From contig NZ_PYUD01000001.1 in the NCBI RefSeq assembly GCF_003028575.1, positions 1,054,001 through 1,118,000 of the forward strand: a stretch of 64,000 bases of DNA. Reading direction: 5' to 3'. This document shows positions 62,701 through 64,000 of this stretch, piece after piece. This stretch comes from Halomonas urumqiensis (GTDB taxonomy: Bacteria > Pseudomonadota > Gammaproteobacteria > Pseudomonadales > Halomonadaceae). A program made the position numbers and the translations under genes. Positions within the stretch are counted from its first letter, which is position 1, and each line of letters opens with the position of its first letter. Under the pieces are notes generated by a model. The model did not search any database, was not told the origin of the DNA, and saw only the letters and a program-made list of their open reading frames with translations.

Positions 62701-64000
62701 GATCACGGCACTGGCCAGTCGCGCATGTAGCTGGGCGTCGGCTTCGCTGGCATCGAGTTGCTCGAGGACCACCTGGCGATGGGTCCAGGTGAGCTCGAAG
62801 ACGCGGTCGGCCAGGTGGCGATCCTGGTACTTGGCGATCAGGCACTCCGCATCGGCGCGCGTGCTCGCGATCCCCGTCACCAGATCCAGCGTCACGGCGT
62901 GGTGGGGTTCGACGCAGAAGCGGCGGCGAATGGCGGCGATCGGATCGAGCACCGCGCCGGCATGGCCGGACAGTTCACCGGGCTGTTCCATGGCCAACGG
63001 TGCGGCGGTGTCCCGGCAGCGACCAATGAATCGCAGGCGATCCGTTTCGAAGGAGGCTGCCTGGCTTGGCGCGTCACGCACGATCAGCAGCTGGAACATC
63101 CATGCGGTACTTTCCTCCGGGGCTCGCGTGCGACGGTGGCAGAGGACCGCACTGTGAGCAGCGATGATCTCGGTCTGCACGAACAGGTTGCTGAAGGCGG
63201 GATGCAGAGCATCCGTGTCGGCGGGGGCGATGACCACCTCCGCGTAGCTTGTGACCTCGAGTTCGCGGCGTTGCGAGGTATAGTTGGTCAGACGTACCCG
63301 ACGCAGTTCGATGTCATCCTCGGGTGAGACGGCAATCTCGGTATAGGTCTCCATCTCGCCGCCACCGACGCTGTCACGCCGGCGGTACTCGGCGCGCCCC
63401 TCGGCAAAGATCGCCTGATAGTGGGTGCTGGAAGAACATGTCGGTTGGTAGGCGTTCGACCAGCAATGGCCGCTTTCGAGGTCACGCAGATAGCAGAAGA
63501 TGCCATGGTGGTCGCGCGTCGGGTCCTCACGCCAGCGCGTCACGGCGAGGTTGCGCCAGCGGCTGTAGCCACCGCCGGCATTGGTGACCATCACGTGGTA
63601 GCGCCCGTTCGACAGCAATTGCACCGCCGGGGACGCGGTATCGGCGCTATCCAATACCCGTATTGGTGGGTCGCTGCGAATGGTGGCGGTATGCACTTCC
63701 GCCAATCGCGTGATGTGGGTGAACAGGGCGCTGGCGCGGGGGATCCGCTCCTGCAGCAGTAGCAGCACCGCCTGCACGTGGCGGTCGGCACTGAAACGGC
63801 GCTGCATCGGCTGATCCAGCAGCAGGTAGGCCAGGGACAGCAGGCTCATCCCCTGATGGTGTGCCATGAACGAGTGCACCAGCGTCTTGTGGGAACCGCG
63901 TCGCTGGCGCGACGGGCTGTAGTCGACCGCCTCGTACAGCCCGAATTTTCCCATGACGCCTTCTTGCGCCAGGCGCTGCAGGTTGAGGCACGCCGCCACC
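59782..64000 (-). CDS. ndvB: Cyclic beta-1,2-glucan synthase-type protein (NdvB-like), C-terminal part
   Basis: At least 1405 residues are visible; the N-terminus lies beyond the window. The start of the visible part carries a glycoamylase-type motif (FMAHHQGMSLLSLAYLL). Two beta-sandwich domains of the GH94 type follow (about 110-390 and 600-880), then the (alpha/alpha)6 catalytic domain with GSGDWNDGMNLVGIKGRGES near visible residue 1080, which holds the catalytic Asp of GH94 phosphorylases. NdvB/ChvB proteins make periplasmic cyclic beta-glucans for osmotic adaptation, in keeping with a halophile-like host. The membrane part is not visible. Confidence 0.85.
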   Translation of the reverse strand, partial: VAACLNLQRLAQEGVMGKFGLYEAVDYSPSRQRRGSHKTLVHSFMAHHQGMSLLSLAYLLLDQPMQRRFSADRHVQAVLLLLQERIPRASALFTHITRLAEVHTATIRSDPPIRVLDSADTASPAVQLLSNGRYHVMVTNAGGGYSRWRNLAVTRWREDPTRDHHGIFCYLRDLESGHCWSNAYQPTCSSSTHYQAIFAEGRAEYRRRDSVGGGEMETYTEIAVSPEDDIELRRVRLTNYTSQRRELEVTSYAEVVIAPADTDALHPAFSNLFVQTEIIAAHSAVLCHRRTRAPEESTAWMFQLLIVRDAPSQAASFETDRLRFIGRCRDTAAPLAMEQPGELSGHAGAVLDPIAAIRRRFCVEPHHAVTLDLVTGIASTRADAECLIAKYQDRHLADRVFELTWTHRQVVLEQLDASEADAQLHARLASAVIYSHPALRADPAIIAANRRGQSALWSYAISGDLPIVLLRIGSSSSLALVRQLIQAHAHWRLQGLAVDLVIWNEEYAVYRQQLQEQIMGLIASGGVASHLDRPGGIFVRPLEQIAGEDRLLFQAVARAIILDTHGSLEEQLDQRQRQVARPPLLSMTDPRAPMPSTAPSAPEGLILNNPLGGFTADGREYVVHLGPDQRTPAPWVNVIANPDFGCVISESGGSYTWRINAHENRLTTWHNDPVSDPSGEALYLRDEESGHVWSPTPLPVHSDAHYLVRHGFGYSVFETVQDGISTQLSVYVALDDSIKFSVLKVRNLSPRVRNLSVTGYVEWVLGDLPAKTAMHVATEVAADSGALLARNVFHHELSEQVAFFDVDDPTRTLSGDRQEFIGRNGSLKQPAALQRTHLSGAVGAGLDPCAALQVKLSLAPDESREVIFRLGAGSDREHANALIQRYRVVGSARQSLADVKAHWRHALGALQIETPDPALDVMTNGWLLYQTLACRMWARSGYYQSGGAFGFRDQLQDSMALAHAMPERLRDQLLLCASRQFHEGDVQHWWHPPQGRGVRTRCSDDFLWLPLALCRYVRFTEDFDILDVPAPFLDGRAVGEDDEAYYDLPSLAPGEASLYQHALLALRHGLRFGEHGLPLMGSGDWNDGMNLVGIKGRGESVWLGFFLCQILEEFSQLAQRYGDDDTANSCRASLDTLRDNLNQHGWDGGWYRRAYFDDGTPLGTSSGSECRIDSISQSWSVLSGAGDPLRAEQAMEAVFTHLVHPEQQLIQLLTPPFDKATPTPGYIRGYVPGVRENGGQYTHAAIWAAMAYARLGQRERAWMLMDILNPIHHSQSPSGMARYRLEPYVVAADIYAMPPHAGRGGWSWYTGSAGWMYRLISESLLGLQQAGNILTITPCLPAAWPHATLRYRFHSTTYTITIRQSADTGHRSSITHLDGQSLPEPVITLRDDGKPHQVEIMLGSE

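Overview
The window is about 64 kb of high-GC chromosome from a gammaproteobacterium, most probably a Halomonas-like member of the Halomonadaceae. This is inferred from three things: the clpA-infA-aat-ftsK-lolA-rarA order (as in E. coli near minute 20), the pyrD/rmf/rlmKL neighbourhood, and the large NAD-dependent glutamate dehydrogenase. No database search was possible.

Layout. 1-36.1 kb is core chromosome. It holds protein quality control and N-degron genes (clpA, bpt, aat, htpX, msrB), translation factors and RNA modification (infA, trmA, rmf, rlmKL, queF), cell division and envelope genes (ftsK, lolA, murI), metabolism (NAD-GDH, pyrD, pdxB, alaA), mgtE, a diguanylate cyclase/solute-binding-protein/pdxB operon, an ABC-2 exporter, and a Glu-Gly-Glu-Gly tRNA array.

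36.0-55.95 kb is accessory DNA at the 3' end of a tRNA-Ser(GGA) gene. The last 15 bases of the tRNA recur at 44761-44775, and 11 of them recur at 55944-55954. I read this as two integrative elements in tandem. Element 1 (about 8.7 kb) has a P4-type tyrosine integrase, AlpA, two small winged-helix-type proteins, a cluster of phased palindromes that looks like a replication origin or operator, and a ten-gene overlapping operon containing a short tail-tape-measure-like protein. It has no capsid, portal or large terminase gene. Element 2 (about 11.2 kb) is a copper-resistance island. It carries a Cu(I) P-type ATPase with unusual metal-binding domains, a Met-rich CpxP/Spy-like protein, a His-rich multicopper oxidase, small exported Cys/His proteins, a BNR-type lipoprotein and a cardiolipin synthase. 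Its right end is a set of gene remnants (lgt, radC, IS3 orfB, type III restriction Res). It has no integrase and no recognisable copper regulator. Both elements carry paired repeats with an exact 12-bp offset close to the att core, and each att core is followed by an intrinsic terminator.

56-64 kb returns to chromosome: a dihydrolipoamide-dehydrogenase-like flavoprotein, DjlA, a PAS-GGDEF diguanylate cyclase and the C-terminal part of an NdvB-type cyclic beta-glucan synthase, which runs off the window.
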